Below, in pieces: positions 62,656 through 64,000 of a stretch of 64,000 nt of DNA. This DNA comes from Gambelia wislizenii (taxonomy: Eukaryota; Chordata; Lepidosauria; Squamata; Crotaphytidae). Position 1 is the first letter of the stretch, and every line of letters starts with the position of its first letter. The position numbers and the translations under genes were made by a program. The stretch covers positions 386,087,187-386,151,186 of the forward strand of contig JAUMIR010000001.1 in assembly GCA_030847615.1 (NCBI GenBank), written 5' to 3'. The notes under the pieces are model-generated. The model was given only the letters and a program-made list of their open reading frames with translations, was not told the DNA's origin and did not search any database.

Positions 62656-63314
62656 GTTTAAGACAAGTCACAGCTGCTGCAAATCACGATTACTGTGGAG
62701 CAATCCATTTTGTTCAGGTTTATATAGAGGAGACCAAAGCACTCCCAACAGATAGCCTTCCACTCTCTAAAAACCTCCAAAGGAGGAGACTCCACCACAT
62801 TCTGAGGCAGCACATAATTCCACTGTTGAACAGTACCTACCATCAGGAAGTCCTTCCTAATGTTTAGGTGGAATCTCTTTTCCTGTAGTTTGAGTACACT
62901 GCTTCATGTCCTAGTCTCTGGAGCAGCAGAAAACAAGCTTGCTTCCTCCTCAATATTGACATCACTTCAAATATTTAAACATGGCTATCATGTCACCTCT
63001 TAACTTTCTCTTCTCTAGGCTAAACATACCCAGCTCCCTGAGCTGCTCCTCATAGGGCATTGCTTCCAGACCTCCCACCATTTTAGTTGCCCTCCTCTGG
63101 ACACATTCCAGCTTGTCCACATCCTTCTGGAATTGTGATGCCCAGACCTGGTCACAGTATTCCAGGTGAAGTCTGACCAAAACAGAACAGAGTGGCACTA
63201 TTACATCCCTCAATGTAGACACTATACCCCATTGATGCAGCCTAGAATCACATTGGCTTTTATAGCTTCATGGTGCCTATGTAGTTCAAGATACACATTT
63301 TTGATAGTCTGCTT

Positions 63315-64000
63315 TCACAGTATGAAAAGGTCCAGTATGAGCATGACAAAATGACCCCTGATGTATTCCATTTATACCAGTGGACCCAGGTTACATTACC
63401 AGATACTGCTGCCAGCGACAGCAGTTATTTTTCCTTTCTCTTCATTGCTATACAAACATGCATCAGTTAACAAAGCCTCTGACTTTGAAGCTCCTTCTAA
63501 GAAAGTATCTTTATGCAGTCTATCCTCCCTTTCCTTCTCATCCTCTGTCTAGCTGGAAGTTGTTGTTTTGTTTTTTTAGCAATATCAGTATTGGGAGGAG
63601 AGCAAAGGATGGCTGGAGAAATACAGACTTTCATTGTTGGACTGTAGGAGTGTGTCTGCAGTGAACAAAACAATAAAGCTTCAGCTGCAAAAGAATGGGA
63701 TTCTACTCTGGCTGATCCTGCTGTAGCTGGGTGTTATTGCCTAAGCCTTGTAAAGTAAACAGCAGCTGACTCCAGAGTCCCTTTACTGAGCTGCACCGAG
63801 TAAAATAGGAAAACAGATGAGCCTGCCTCACTAGCTCCCCCCCCCCAGCAGGTTAAAAATGGATAGATCTATAGGTTTGCCCACCAAAATGGAAATCAGA
63901 AGAAAAGTGAAGGGCAGTGAAAGAATAAATTAACCCTGAATGTATGTACTTTCAAGTGGTCTCTAGAAGGTTCAAAATGGTTTTCTTTACTTATGCAAGT
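63315..64000. other. Unassigned intergenic sequence to window end
   Basis: I recognise no gene with conserved signature and no repeat family. A C-run occurs at 63838-63847. Two overlapping short frames (63361-63552 and 63380-63664) show no domain. Confidence 0.4.

Larger units (their letters stand above)
61717..63310 (-). mobile_element. CR1 LINE 3' part, twice interrupted
   Basis: The minus-strand 3' end is at 61717-61730 (TTCATAGAATCATA) and resumes at 62059 (ATAGAGTTTGAAGAGACC, ATAAGGGCCACCTAGTCCAG). A second gap (about 62119-62655) holds a family A copy. The coding part then reads, on the minus strand from 63222: [60 protein letters not shown] and IAMFKYLK, matching residues about 450-560 of the CR1 ORF2 at 58724. 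The start is 5'-truncated near 63310. Confidence 0.8.

Overview
This is 64 kb of vertebrate nuclear DNA with no host protein-coding gene that I can support. The repeat mixture points to a squamate reptile, probably a lizard: CR1 LINEs ending in ATTCTATG repeats, an RTE/Bov-B LINE, tRNA-derived SINEs with Bov-B-like tails (Sauria-SINE type), many L2-like LINE ends, a Penelope-like element with a GIY-YIG domain, pogo/Tigger-like and hAT-like non-autonomous DNA elements, and solo LTRs. This is inference from repeat families; I could not run a database search. Long open frames are rare, and those above about 200 codons belong to LINEs.

Layout. 0-9 kb: a CR1 endonuclease piece cut by the window edge, a large DNA-element copy (called family A here) carrying a tiny CR1 tail, a 3' fragment of an RTE-like LINE with a 17-bp target duplication, and a Tigger-like element. 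9-13 kb: SINE and LINE ends, then a CpG-rich, almost fully palindromic 329-bp element. 13-17.5 kb: three LINEs stacked in the same (minus) orientation: L2-like, RTE-like and L2-like. 17.5-27 kb: sparse old repeats, one solo LTR inside a MITE, a Penelope-like 3' end, and one unannotated stretch that reads like conserved non-coding DNA. 27-35 kb: a MITE inside a MITE, the Penelope-like element, a second solo LTR split by an L2-like LINE, and another RTE-like copy. 35-50 kb: family A and Tigger-like elements with long inverted-repeat interiors, five SINEs and L2-like ends. 50-55 kb: mostly unassigned. 55-61.3 kb: a three-level nest, Bov-B interrupted by CR1, itself interrupted by a hAT-like MITE. 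61.7-63.3 kb: a minus-strand CR1 interrupted by the second palindromic element and by a family A copy.

How the parts relate. Nothing here looks like an operon or host pathway. The functional links are between elements: the Bov-B LINE and the L2-like LINEs have 3' ends resembling the tails of the two SINE families and are plausible past sources of their mobilisation enzymes. The DNA elements are all short and non-coding, so any transposase would have been supplied from elsewhere. Every LINE or Penelope coding region I read is truncated or carries stops or frameshifts, so I see no intact autonomous element. The most unusual sequence objects are the two CpG-rich hairpin elements, the hammerhead-like motif at the Penelope-like 3' end, and the long inverted repeats inside family A and the composite Tigger-like element.
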